DNA of 64,000 nucleotides, taken from Opitutales bacterium (GTDB taxonomy: Bacteria; Verrucomicrobiota; Verrucomicrobiia; Opitutales; T3Sed10-336). Below are positions 52,903-61,248 of the stretch, piece by piece; position 1 is the stretch's first letter, and every line of letters starts with the position of its first letter. The DNA is taken from positions 1 to 64,000 of the forward strand of contig SLTG01000102.1 in the NCBI GenBank assembly GCA_007130045.1, in the 5' to 3' direction. A model generated the notes under the pieces. It was not told the origin of the DNA. It did no database searches and was given only the letters and a program-made list of their open reading frames with translations. The translations under genes and the position numbers were made by a program.

Positions 52903-53748
52903 ATGAAACGCTACCGACAGGCGGGACTCTTGGCGTTGGCAAGCGTTCTTCTGCTTTACGCACTCCTCAACGGAGGTAACGAAGAAGAATCCCGCCTGGA
53001 TCCCGACACACTCTATGCCGCCGAAATCGCCACCGTAGGCATGGACCAGTACACCGGCGCGCCGGTGGTGCTCGTTCGTGCAATAGACTCGGGAAGAGTC
53101 GTCCCGATCTGGATCGGCTTTAACGAGGCCCAGGCGATAGCACGGGCGCTGCACGGCATCGAACCGACCCGACCCATGACCCACGACCTGATGGCTGCAT
53201 TGATGCGTGCCGGAGGTAATGAGATCGAGCAGATCGCCGTTTACGACATTCGCGAGGGCACCTATTACGGCGCCGTTCATCTGAAACGGGGCGGCGAAGG
53301 CGATGTCATGAGGATTGACAGCCGACCCAGCGACGCCCTCGCACTGGCGATCAGACTCGATTCCCCCATCCGTCTGGCGGGAAAAGTCATCGATCAGGCC
53401 CGAGACTTTCAGTTCGTCCCTCCCGATGAATCCGAACAGGTGGTGCGCATGTTCGGAATGACCCTTCTTCACCCCACCGAAGAACGCAGGGAACGCTTCG
53501 GGCTCGGCGACCACGACGGTGTGATGATTTCAGACGTTTCCGAAGTCGCCGCGGAAGAAGGATTGAAGGTAGGCGACCTGATTACCCACGTTGACGGGAC
53601 TCCCGTCCGCAGTCCGCTGGAGTTGCTGGATCTCACCGGGAACCTTCGTCCCGGAGCCGAGGTGGAGGTCACGTACCGGCGCGGAGACGAGGAAAAAAAG
53701 GTCACCCTCGTCGTTCCCCGGGACGATGAATCCATCGTCCCGATCTAG
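52903..53748 (+). CDS. DUF151 (bifunctional nuclease) - PDZ domain protein, membrane-anchored
   Basis: A 281-residue protein. Residues 7-23 form an N-terminal signal or anchor (AGLLALASVLLLYALLN). Residues about 35-170 match the DUF151/BFN domain (VVPIWIGFNEAQAIARAL, RPMTHDLMAALM, DSRPSDALALAIRLDSPI). Residues about 195-281 form a PDZ-like domain (DVSEVAAEEGLKVGDLITHVDGTPV, and VEVTYRRGDEEKKVTLVV). DUF151 proteins are nucleases in plants and of unknown use in many bacteria; the PDZ domain and anchor suggest a periplasmic, protein-binding form. The pairing of the two domains is uncommon to my knowledge. It stands alone. Confidence 0.75.
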   Translation: MKRYRQAGLLALASVLLLYALLNGGNEEESRLDPDTLYAAEIATVGMDQYTGAPVVLVRAIDSGRVVPIWIGFNEAQAIARALHGIEPTRPMTHDLMAALMRAGGNEIEQIAVYDIREGTYYGAVHLKRGGEGDVMRIDSRPSDALALAIRLDSPIRLAGKVIDQARDFQFVPPDESEQVVRMFGMTLLHPTEERRERFGLGDHDGVMISDVSEVAAEEGLKVGDLITHVDGTPVRSPLELLDLTGNLRPGAEVEVTYRRGDEEKKVTLVVPRDDESIVPI

Positions 53749-53928
53749 TGTTCTAAAACCCTAAAAGTGGAAGTATAGTTGGCGTCCGGCTGTGGAAGGA
53801 CGATGAAACGGAATGCTTCCGGGTTTACTCACTGAGCGCCACAGAATTGGGGTCCCGAAAGCACGGACGGACCGGCACGACGAAAATGCTCACGTTTGCC
53901 GCTCAAACTCCTGTCGGCATTCCGCTTG

Positions 53929-54795
53929 TCAATCCGGAATACTCGCCGTCGCCGTCGCGCTCTCCCCGGCACCCTCACCCTCTTCCCACCGGAGCGCCAA
54001 TTCACCGTGGCGCCCGGGAGCGACGAAAAAGAGCAGGTAGGGATTGGCGGAGACGGCCCGGTGAAACCGCGCCGCCAGGAGCTTTTCGCCGTCCAGTTCG
54101 GCCCGGAATTCCTCGATTATTCTCTCAGGGATCAGACTGCCGTCCGGGTTTTTCCGCAGACCGGTTTCCATCGGGTGGTTGATCAGGGTTCGAACCTCGC
54201 CGGGTTCCCCCGGAGCCATGCGGGAGGGCGGTCGAACGCGCGCTTGCATAAAATCGGAGTTATCGGACGAATTGCCTTGAGACAGGCACCCGCTCACCGT
54301 GACCCGCACATCCCGTTGACCCGCCAGCCACTCCCCCCGGTTCGTGCGCGCCAGGGCGACGACGGTCTGGGAGCCGTCGAGACGAATACGGGTCGTGATC
54401 CGCGCCTTTCCGGCGAGCGGCGTGAAATGGATTTCCGCAACCTCGGGGCTCGGGTTGCCGGCGGCGAAAAGGTACAATGCCTCGACATGATCGTCCGGAT
54501 TCATGGGGTGATCCACTTCGACGGTGACCGGCACCGAACTCCCGTCCTGGGTGACTGCCGGGAGGTCCAGGCGGATGGACCCGGCGCGGGGGGTGGCGCC
54601 GTCGAGAAGCTCGGTCGCGGCGTCAATCCGTTCCCAGGCGGCACGTCCCTGCGCGTTTACCCAGGAAGGAGCCCCGAGCACGAGAAGGGCGAAACCTGCC
54701 GCCGCTGTAAGAATTCCCCGGGAAAAATGCCGTGGGAGATCCATCGGTCGTTTACCGAAATCGGATACGGTCGTAGCGCGAGTTGTTGAATACAT
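53929..54795 (-). CDS. soxYZ: Fused SoxY-SoxZ sulfur carrier-like protein
   Basis: A 288-residue periplasmic protein. After a signal peptide (ILTAAAGFALLVLGAPSWVNA) comes a SoxY-like domain (about 60-175) ending in VTVSGCLSQ with a single cysteine, then a SoxZ-like domain (about 185-285) with ARVRPPSRMAPGEPGEVRTLINHPMETGLR and NPYLLFFV. In canonical SoxY the cysteine sits in a terminal GGCGG arm to which sulfur is bound; here the glycines are mostly lost and the domain is followed directly by SoxZ. Single-chain SoxYZ are known in flavocytochrome- and quinoprotein-linked forms. It should carry sulfane sulfur from FccAB. Start uncertain (54795 or 54744). Last gene of the operon. Confidence 0.8.
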   Translation of the reverse strand: MYSTTRATTVSDFGKRPMDLPRHFSRGILTAAAGFALLVLGAPSWVNAQGRAAWERIDAATELLDGATPRAGSIRLDLPAVTQDGSSVPVTVEVDHPMNPDDHVEALYLFAAGNPSPEVAEIHFTPLAGKARITTRIRLDGSQTVVALARTNRGEWLAGQRDVRVTVSGCLSQGNSSDNSDFMQARVRPPSRMAPGEPGEVRTLINHPMETGLRKNPDGSLIPERIIEEFRAELDGEKLLAARFHRAVSANPYLLFFVAPGRHGELALRWEEGEGAGESATATASIPD

Positions 54796-54838
54796 CTTCA
54801 GTTGAATATCGTGATTACGATTCCACCGTACTTGCCGG

Positions 54839-55879
54839 TCACTGTTTTGCAAGCCGCAGCGCCGCGAAGGCGCCAACAAAGATGCCGGTCGCGGCCATGA
54901 ACGAAGGCAGTGCGAGCGTGGAGAGACCGGACAATCCCTGGCCGATGGAACAGCCGATTGCCAGCGCGCCGCCCACTCCCATCAGGACGCCTCCGCCGAT
55001 CGCACGCAACATGTGTCCGGGGGATTCAAAACCCCGAAGCTCGAAACTGCGGCTCAGCACCGAGGCCGCGATCGAACCGGCCAGGACGCCGGCGACAACC
55101 GTAACACCGAACGCGAGCTGCGTGCCGGTGGAGAACATGAGGTACTGAATCGCGTCGCCGACGGGAGCGACGAACGTGAGACTTTCCACTCGAACCGGGT
55201 CGAAATCATCGGCTCCGAAGTACCCCGTCGCCACCCACCCCGCCGGCACCAGAGTACCGATAATCACGGCCCCGCCTGCATCCCGGGGCGTTTGAAACAG
55301 GCCCAGGCGCACGAGCGCGAAAGCGGCCAGCCCGGCGGCCAGGAGGATGGCAGGCAAGGCGCGGGCGATCCCCGGCCCGAGTCCTGCGGATTCGAGCAGC
55401 CCGGGAATACTGGGGGCGGTCAACTCCGGTGTCACGGTAGTCGCCTCGGCGACCGAGAGCCGCAAAGGCGCCAGCAACCCGGTAAGCGCGACGTAGGCGG
55501 AAATGCCCAGGCAGAGCAGAACCACCAGCGAGCGGAGGTTGCCGTCGCCGAGCAACACCAGGGCGCGGGAACCGCAACCCCTTGCGAGCATCATGCCGCA
55601 ACCGAAGAGGACCCCGCCCAGGGGAATGAGGAGCCAGGAGAAACCCGCCTGAAGATAGAGCGACTCACCCAGGTCCACCAGGCCGAGCCCGGCGACCAGT
55701 TGCGTGCCGGCAATCGCTACCGCCACGGCCAGCACAAACGCGGCCGCGCGCCGGGGACGGCCCTCGCCCCACCATTCCCGGAGGCCGCCGGTCAGGCAGA
55801 ATTCGATGCGCTGCCCTACGGCGCCGAAAATCAACCCTATAGCGAAGCCGGCCCAAACAACAACCAACGTATGCGTCAT
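54839..55879 (-). CDS. YeeE/YedE family sulfur-compound transporter
   Basis: A 346-residue membrane protein with about nine to ten hydrophobic helices. Conserved cysteines of the YeeE/YedE family are present: IEFCLTGG, FGCGMMLARGCGSRAL and IGCSIGQGLSGLS. YeeE takes up thiosulfate through these cysteines. It lies between fccB and soxYZ and probably moves thiosulfate or sulfane sulfur between periplasm and cytoplasm for the sulfur oxidation system. It is 44 bases upstream of the soxYZ start. Confidence 0.85.
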   Translation of the reverse strand: MTHTLVVVWAGFAIGLIFGAVGQRIEFCLTGGLREWWGEGRPRRAAAFVLAVAVAIAGTQLVAGLGLVDLGESLYLQAGFSWLLIPLGGVLFGCGMMLARGCGSRALVLLGDGNLRSLVVLLCLGISAYVALTGLLAPLRLSVAEATTVTPELTAPSIPGLLESAGLGPGIARALPAILLAAGLAAFALVRLGLFQTPRDAGGAVIIGTLVPAGWVATGYFGADDFDPVRVESLTFVAPVGDAIQYLMFSTGTQLAFGVTVVAGVLAGSIAASVLSRSFELRGFESPGHMLRAIGGGVLMGVGGALAIGCSIGQGLSGLSTLALPSFMAATGIFVGAFAALRLAKQ

Positions 55880-56020
55880 AGGGCTTTCTTACCTCTGATT
55901 TCCTGTTTTTCAATGCTCATTGTTCGCGCCGGCGCCCGAAGTTGACCTCCGGGAAACGTCCGTTCCAAATGACCATTGAAAAACGCACGACGACAAATCG
56001 AAAATCAGCGCCGCGCCTTT

Positions 56021-57334
56021 CTAAACAGCGGGACGGGTTCCCCATGTGTCTTCCGCTATGGCCGCGTACCACGCCTCGGCGAAGCGAGCCTCCCGCCGCC
56101 TGAAATCGGGCGAGGCGTCCATCGGGCTGACCCCGCCGGAACCCGGCACTTCCCGGAGTTCACCGTCGTGAACCTCGTACACGCCTGCAACGGTGATCCC
56201 CCAGTCGGGCGCAATGACGCTATAACAGGTATTGACCCAGTGCGGTTCCGGGGGCGCATCGCCGGCGAGATCGGCGATCACCGCGCGAGCGGTGACCTTT
56301 GCCTGCGTGTTGGCGACGAAACCCGACTTCGGCATCGGAGCGGCCTGAGTGGCGTCGCCGATCACGTAAACGCCGTTGACTTGGCGCGATTCGAAGGTGC
56401 GGGGATTCACCGGCACCCATCCGGACTCGTCGGCTACCCCGGCACGGTCCGCAATAAAGCCGGCCTTCTGGGGCGGAACGACGTTCAGGACGGATGCCCG
56501 ATGGATTTCGCCGAACTCCGTTTCCACTTCAAGCGCGTCGGCGTCCACGCGGATCACGCGCCCGTCGCCCGAACGGCCCACCCACTCGATCATGTCGCCG
56601 TAGTTTTCACGCCACCCCTCCATGAACAATCCCTGCTTGGAAAAATTGTCCTTGGCATCCAGGAGCAGGACCTTGGACCGGGGTTTATGGTTCTTGAAAT
56701 AGTTCGCCACCATGCTGACCCGCTCGTACGGCCCCGGCGGGCAGCGGAAGGGATCATCGGGAGCGACGAGGATGAAGGTTCCCCCGTCCTCCATCTCCTC
56801 GAGCTGCCTGCGGAGCAAATGCGTCTGGGAGCCGGCCTTCCAGGCGTGCGGCGCTTTTTCGGACGCCGCCCGGTCATAACCTTCGAGCTCACCCCACCGG
56901 AAATCTATGCCCGGAGAGAGAATCAAACGGTCCCAGGAAACCGTTTCGCCCCCCGCGAGGATCAACCGGCGGCCGGGCACGTCGACGTCCTCCGCCATCG
57001 CGTGAATCACGCGGACGCCGTACCGGTCCCGCAACTCCCGGTAGTCGTGACCGAGGGACTCGAAATCGCGCATTCCGCCGAGGTACAGGTTGGTAAACGG
57101 ACAGGTGTAAAAGCGTTCCCGGGGTTCGACCAGCATGACGTCGACCGAGGGCGCGAATCGTTTGATATACTTCGCCGCAGTCGCCCCGCCGAACCCGCCG
57201 CCGACAATCGCGACCCGACCGGGCGAGGAACGTCCGGCAAATGCCGGAAAACCGCAAGCCGCCAGGAGAGTGCCGGCGCCCGCGGCGCCCATCAGTTTCA
57301 GCGCTCGGCGCCGATTCATACGCGTCGTATCCAT
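56021..57334 (-). CDS. fccB: Flavocytochrome c sulfide dehydrogenase, flavoprotein subunit
   Basis: A 437-residue periplasmic flavoprotein with a Tat-type leader (MNRRRALKLMGAAGAG) and lipobox-like LLAAC. The FAD motif is VAIVGGGFGGATAAKYIKRF. The redox-active cysteine pair lies in RFYTCPFTNLYLGG and FILVAPDDPFRCPPGPYER. The C-terminal part (WVNTCYSVIAPDWGITVAGVYE) is the FCSD flavin-binding domain. It oxidises sulfide to zero-valent sulfur and passes electrons to the cytochrome encoded just upstream (fccA-like, 20 bases). The FccAB complex and SoxYZ in one operon suggest sulfide- or sulfane-based energy gain or detoxification. Confidence 0.9.
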   Translation of the reverse strand: MDTTRMNRRRALKLMGAAGAGTLLAACGFPAFAGRSSPGRVAIVGGGFGGATAAKYIKRFAPSVDVMLVEPRERFYTCPFTNLYLGGMRDFESLGHDYRELRDRYGVRVIHAMAEDVDVPGRRLILAGGETVSWDRLILSPGIDFRWGELEGYDRAASEKAPHAWKAGSQTHLLRRQLEEMEDGGTFILVAPDDPFRCPPGPYERVSMVANYFKNHKPRSKVLLLDAKDNFSKQGLFMEGWRENYGDMIEWVGRSGDGRVIRVDADALEVETEFGEIHRASVLNVVPPQKAGFIADRAGVADESGWVPVNPRTFESRQVNGVYVIGDATQAAPMPKSGFVANTQAKVTARAVIADLAGDAPPEPHWVNTCYSVIAPDWGITVAGVYEVHDGELREVPGSGGVSPMDASPDFRRREARFAEAWYAAIAEDTWGTRPAV

Positions 57335-57353
57335 AAGAGTCGTACGTTAAGTG

Positions 57354-57749
57354 TTATTCATCGGCATCCGGCGTCAACGAAGCAAAATAGTTCGCCACCG
57401 CCTCGAGTTCCTCGTCGCTGTACCCCCGGGCCAATCGGGGCATGACCGTGGCGCCCGGCATTTGATCCCGTTTAAAGGCGAGGAGCTGGGCGCTCAACAC
57501 GGCTGCGGGTTGGCCCGCCAGCGAGGGGATCGCGGTATCCAGGCGGCCTCCGGTGCCGTGGCAGGCCGCGCAGCTTTGCGCGATGACCTCGGCCCGTTCA
57601 GCCAGGAGATCGCCGTCCTCGGAAACCTCCGGTCCGCTCGAGGCGAGTGCGGCGACAATCACGCATGCGAACGCGACGCACCCGGACAGTCCCAATATTC
57701 GCGCCTTTCGGCTCCCGCACGTTTTTCCGCCATAAGATTTCATCGCCAA
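57354..57749 (-). CDS. fccA: Monoheme cytochrome c, FccA-like subunit
   Basis: A 131-residue protein with an N-terminal anchor or signal segment (about 18-38) and one heme site CAACH at residues 60-64. The distal ligand is likely the methionine in TVMPRLARGYSDEELEAVANYFA, a class I cytochrome pattern. Canonical FccA of purple bacteria is diheme; many other FccA are monoheme of this size. It is the first gene of the operon and would accept electrons from FccB and pass them to the respiratory chain. Confidence 0.85.
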   Translation of the reverse strand: MAMKSYGGKTCGSRKARILGLSGCVAFACVIVAALASSGPEVSEDGDLLAERAEVIAQSCAACHGTGGRLDTAIPSLAGQPAAVLSAQLLAFKRDQMPGATVMPRLARGYSDEELEAVANYFASLTPDADE

Positions 57750-57860
57750 AGCGTTTACCGGCCCTAACGACGCGGGTCAAGCGGGAATATGCGAACGTCG
57801 AAAATGCTCGGCCAACCGGAAATCCGAAGAGTCCGGCCTCACTCGCACGGCCGGGTCCCT

Positions 57861-59177
57861 CTATGCGGCGTTCCAGGCGCCGGGCTTTTCCGGTTTCGCG
57901 CAGGGCGACCAACCCGATACCTCGAACCCGAGCTTTCCGGCAAACAACTCAAGTTCCGCGCCCGATGCCGGGAGACAGGAGAGCAGTCTTTTTCGAAGAT
58001 CGGTTAGACCGGTATCGATGTCGGGCATCGGCTTCAATTCCCCTTCCAGTCCGAGTAGAAAGCGCCACTCGGACAAACGATCCCGGTTGTAGTCGTCGAA
58101 AATGTCAAGAGATGCCGATCCGGCCAGCACGCCGGCCATTCGCCCCGCCAGATCTTCGGCTTCCAGCAATCCGAAGTTCATGCCCTGCACCCCGACCGGC
58201 CCGGTCAAATGCCCGGCGTCACCGGCCAACCATACCCGGCCGGAGCCGAAACGCTCCGCCAGGCGCCGCTCGAATCGCACCCAAAGGTTCCAGTAGTTTT
58301 GCTTCACGTTGGCCGGACACCAGGGCACTCGCTCTGCAAGCAGATTGTGCAATCTTTCCGCGTCCAGCGCACCGAATTCGGTCCGGTTGACACGTTGAAT
58401 CAGCTCCGGATCTTTTCTGCGCAGATATTCTGGGGGCGTTCCCTCTCGATCGAGCTGAAAACTCCACCGGCAGCCGTTTTTTCCGATCGGCCAACGCACG
58501 TTCATAAGTCCGTTTTTTTCGATGATTTGCAGCGCGTCGCACGATCCGCATTCGGCGTCGAACTCAAATACGGCGTAATCTTCGTGTGGAGCCACTTCCG
58601 GAAACGGAATCCGCAGGTTTCGACGGACGAACGACTCGAATCCGTCGGCGCCTATCACCAGCGAGGCGTTGAAGACTTTCGTTCGACGCACGAATCCCGC
58701 GCCATGAGCCACCGCGTAGCCCACCACGCGTCCCTCAAGCTCGTCGACTCCCACGCGCACTCCATCGGAATCCTGATCGATTTCCCTCGCACGGTGTTTC
58801 CACCTGACGTGAACGCCGTATTCGTTCAACGCCTCTTCCAGGATCGTTTCGAGATGATTCTGGCCGACGACCGCGAGATACGGATTACGCAAGCCGCCGA
58901 ACCGTAAATCGATCCCGGCGGCGAGGCGGCGATCCCGAAAAAAATCGACGCGCGAAATCTTGCGGGCCCCGTCGAGGACTTTGTTCAAAAGTCCGAATTC
59001 CTCAAAAAGGTCCAATGTCGCCGGATGCAGGGTCAGGGCGTAACTGTGAGTACTGCCGTGAGACCCCGAGTCGACCGTCTCGACCGAGAACCCTCTTCTG
59101 CGTAGTGCCAGTGCCGCGAAAAGGCCCACCGGTCCGGCCCCGACAATGACTACATCCACCTTCTTCGGTTTTTTCAT
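57861..59177 (-). CDS. FAD-dependent monooxygenase-like oxidoreductase
   Basis: A 438-residue flavoprotein of the p-hydroxybenzoate hydroxylase fold. The first FAD motif is VVIVGAGPVGLFAALALRRRG, a middle motif DG...FVRRNLR follows ADGFESFV, and the third is VWLAGDAGHLTGPVGVQGMNFGLLEAEDLAGRM. Two further cysteines lie at the C-terminus. Such enzymes hydroxylate aromatic rings or oxidise polyketide/quinone rings, but this one sits next to no obvious pathway genes. Its upstream region (59178-59496) is shared with the divergent radical SAM gene and holds a palindrome. Confidence 0.8.
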   Translation of the reverse strand: MKKPKKVDVVIVGAGPVGLFAALALRRRGFSVETVDSGSHGSTHSYALTLHPATLDLFEEFGLLNKVLDGARKISRVDFFRDRRLAAGIDLRFGGLRNPYLAVVGQNHLETILEEALNEYGVHVRWKHRAREIDQDSDGVRVGVDELEGRVVGYAVAHGAGFVRRTKVFNASLVIGADGFESFVRRNLRIPFPEVAPHEDYAVFEFDAECGSCDALQIIEKNGLMNVRWPIGKNGCRWSFQLDREGTPPEYLRRKDPELIQRVNRTEFGALDAERLHNLLAERVPWCPANVKQNYWNLWVRFERRLAERFGSGRVWLAGDAGHLTGPVGVQGMNFGLLEAEDLAGRMAGVLAGSASLDIFDDYNRDRLSEWRFLLGLEGELKPMPDIDTGLTDLRKRLLSCLPASGAELELFAGKLGFEVSGWSPCAKPEKPGAWNAA

Positions 59178-59229
59178 GAAATTCTCCTCCCGATTCGGTT
59201 TGCCTGTGATCTGGATGCGATCTCTTTGA

Positions 59230-59243
59230 GTATAAGTTTATAC
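59230..59243. promoter_or_regulatory. Palindrome between divergent genes, possible operator
   Basis: GTATAA-GT-TTATAC is a perfect 6-2-6 inverted repeat about 50 bases before the FAD-monooxygenase start (-) and about 250 bases before the radical SAM gene (+). Its position fits a binding site that serves both genes. No regulator is encoded beside it. The rest of 59178-59496 shows no gene apart from a non-conserved upstream extension of the radical SAM frame. Confidence 0.4.
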
Positions 59244-59496
59244 TACACCGGTTTTCACGGAGAACTCCGCGCACTTGTTGGCAAAGAATGAGCACTCACT
59301 GATCGTCGGCTACAGCCCTGCGACGGCTACGCCGGACCCAAGGAGCGAAACGGGGATCTCGCCGGCGGAAATTCGCAAGATCCACACAGACCCGGACAAA
59401 CTACGCCCGGAGGGATCCGACCATCTCAATTATCATGAATTTTGCGCGGCGGCACGGGATTATTTCGGAACCAGACAACTCGATCACAACGGCCCT

Positions 59497-61002
59497 ATGA
59501 ATGTACTGCTTCTGAATCCGGAATTCCCGGCAACGTATTGGAGTTTCAAGTATGCGCTCCGCTTTTTGGGAAAGCGCTGCGCGTTTCCGCCTCTGGGATT
59601 ATTGACGGTGGCGGCCATGCTGCCGAAGGCATGGGAGGTTCGCCTCGTGGATATGAATGTCCGGTCCCTGCGAAACCGGGACCTGAAGTGGGCGGACGCG
59701 GTCATGATCGGCGGCATGGTCGTCCAAAAGGAATCCGCCCGGAAAGCGATCGCACGGGCCCGGGCCGCCGGCCTGCCGGTGATAGGCGGGGGTCCGCTCT
59801 TTACCTGCGAGCCGGAATCGTTTCCGGAGGTTGATCACTTGGTCCTGAACGAGGCGGAGCTGACCCTTCCCCGCTTCCTTTCCGATTGGGAAGCGGGTAA
59901 TCCGGCGCATTTGTATGAAAGCCGCGAATACCCGTCTCTCGAACAGACGCCGGTTCCACGCTGGGACCTGATCGACATGAAGGCGTACGCCTCGATGAGT
60001 ATTCAGTTTTCACGCGGCTGCCCGTTCGACTGCGAGTTCTGCAATGTGACCGCGCTGCTGGGACACCGCCCCCGGGTAAAAACGCCGGGCCGGATCATCG
60101 CCGAGCTCAATGCGATTTACGACGCCGGTTGGCGCGGCTCGATCTTTTTCGTGGACGACAACCTGATCGGCAACAAACGCACCCTTCAGACGGAGCTCCT
60201 TCCGGCGCTGGAGGCGTGGCAGAAAAACAGGAGCGGCATTCCGTTCTACACGGAGGCGTCGATCAACCTCGCCGACGATCCCCGATTGATGGACGCAATG
60301 GCAAGAGCCGGCTTCAATACGGTCTTCGTCGGCATCGAGACTCCCAGCGTCGAGGGTCTGGCCGAATGCAATAAACGGCAGAACAGCAACCGCGATCTGC
60401 TGGAGTCCGTCCGGACCATTCAGCGTGCCGGCCTTCAGGTGCAGGGAGGCTTCATTGTCGGCTTCGACAGCGACGGGCCGGACATTTTCCAACGCCAGAT
60501 CGATTTCATTCAGCAGAGCGGGATCGTCATGGCCATGGTCGGGTTGCTGCAGGCCCCGGTGGGCACGCGTCTGTACGCGAGGTTGAAGAATGAGAATCGC
60601 ATCCGCGGCTACAGCGGGGGCGACAACACGGCGTGTTCGACCAACATCGTTCCGCGGATGAACCTCACGACGCTCCAGGAGGGCTACCGCAGGATCTTCG
60701 AGAACATCTATCTACCCAAGCCCTATTACGAGAGAATGAAGCGTTTTCTCCGCGAATACCGTCCCCCCGAGATTCGCCCGGCTCTTCAGTTCGCTCACAT
60801 ACGCGCTTTCCTGAAATCGACAGTGCGGCTGGGCGTCTTCGGGCGGGAGCGATTCCAGTTCTGGCGCTTGATGAGCTGGACCCTCCTGCGCCGTAAAGAG
60901 TTGTTCCCGACCGCCGTGACCCTGGCGATCATGGGCCATCATTTCCGCAAAGTATACGAAATCCAACTACACCGGAAAAGGGCCGCGCCCACGGAACTCT
61001 AG
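59497..61002 (+). CDS. B12-binding radical SAM protein, DUF4070-type
   Basis: A 501-residue enzyme. The N-terminal part (about 1-140) is a cobalamin-binding Rossmann domain (MNVLLLNPEFPATYWSFKYAL, FPPLGLLTVAAMLPKAWEVRLVDMN). The radical SAM core has the cluster motif CPFDCEFCN (CxxxCxxC) at about residue 177, with VDDNLIGNKRT, FYTEASINLADDP and FVGIETPSVEG after it. The C-terminal DUF4070 region follows. Relatives include the hopanoid methylases and other methyltransferases on lipids or small molecules; no hopanoid gene is adjacent. The frame is open from 59275, but its first 74 residues are not typical, so I take ATG 59497. Its stop TAG lies inside a mobile element end. Confidence 0.8.
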   Translation: MNVLLLNPEFPATYWSFKYALRFLGKRCAFPPLGLLTVAAMLPKAWEVRLVDMNVRSLRNRDLKWADAVMIGGMVVQKESARKAIARARAAGLPVIGGGPLFTCEPESFPEVDHLVLNEAELTLPRFLSDWEAGNPAHLYESREYPSLEQTPVPRWDLIDMKAYASMSIQFSRGCPFDCEFCNVTALLGHRPRVKTPGRIIAELNAIYDAGWRGSIFFVDDNLIGNKRTLQTELLPALEAWQKNRSGIPFYTEASINLADDPRLMDAMARAGFNTVFVGIETPSVEGLAECNKRQNSNRDLLESVRTIQRAGLQVQGGFIVGFDSDGPDIFQRQIDFIQQSGIVMAMVGLLQAPVGTRLYARLKNENRIRGYSGGDNTACSTNIVPRMNLTTLQEGYRRIFENIYLPKPYYERMKRFLREYRPPEIRPALQFAHIRAFLKSTVRLGVFGRERFQFWRLMSWTLLRRKELFPTAVTLAIMGHHFRKVYEIQLHRKRAAPTEL

Positions 61003-61248
61003 CCTGGGTTATTCGCGAAGCCCAGAAGTGATGAAGCGCAAGGCGCGACCTGAATCCGCCTGGGCGCGTACTTGAGTACGTAACCAAGCGGATTGTAGGG
61101 TCGCAACACCGCGATTCGCGCTTGTGGGCGAGAGGATTGCGCAAAATACCGGACGCCAGAAAAGTTTCGAACAGGGCTTAATCGTAACAAGTTCATAGAA
61201 AAAATCTTAAGCTGTTTTTTGCGCAATCCGGTGAATAATTCAGGCTAG
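60999..61248. mobile_element. 250-bp hairpin-type element between convergent genes, supplies both stops
   Basis: The ends CTAGCCTGGGTTATTC (60999-61014) and GAATAATTCAGGCTAG (61233-61248) are inverted repeats matching at 14 of 16 positions. Inside is a long imperfect hairpin around GCGTACTTGAGTACG (arms GCGACCTGAATCCGCCTGG and CCAAGCGGATTGTAGGGTCGC). Its left CTAG gives the stop codon of the radical SAM gene (61000-61002) and its right CTAG gives, on the minus strand, the stop of the response regulator (61245-61247). It has no gene and looks like a MITE or a large REP-type element. No second copy lies in the window. Confidence 0.6.
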
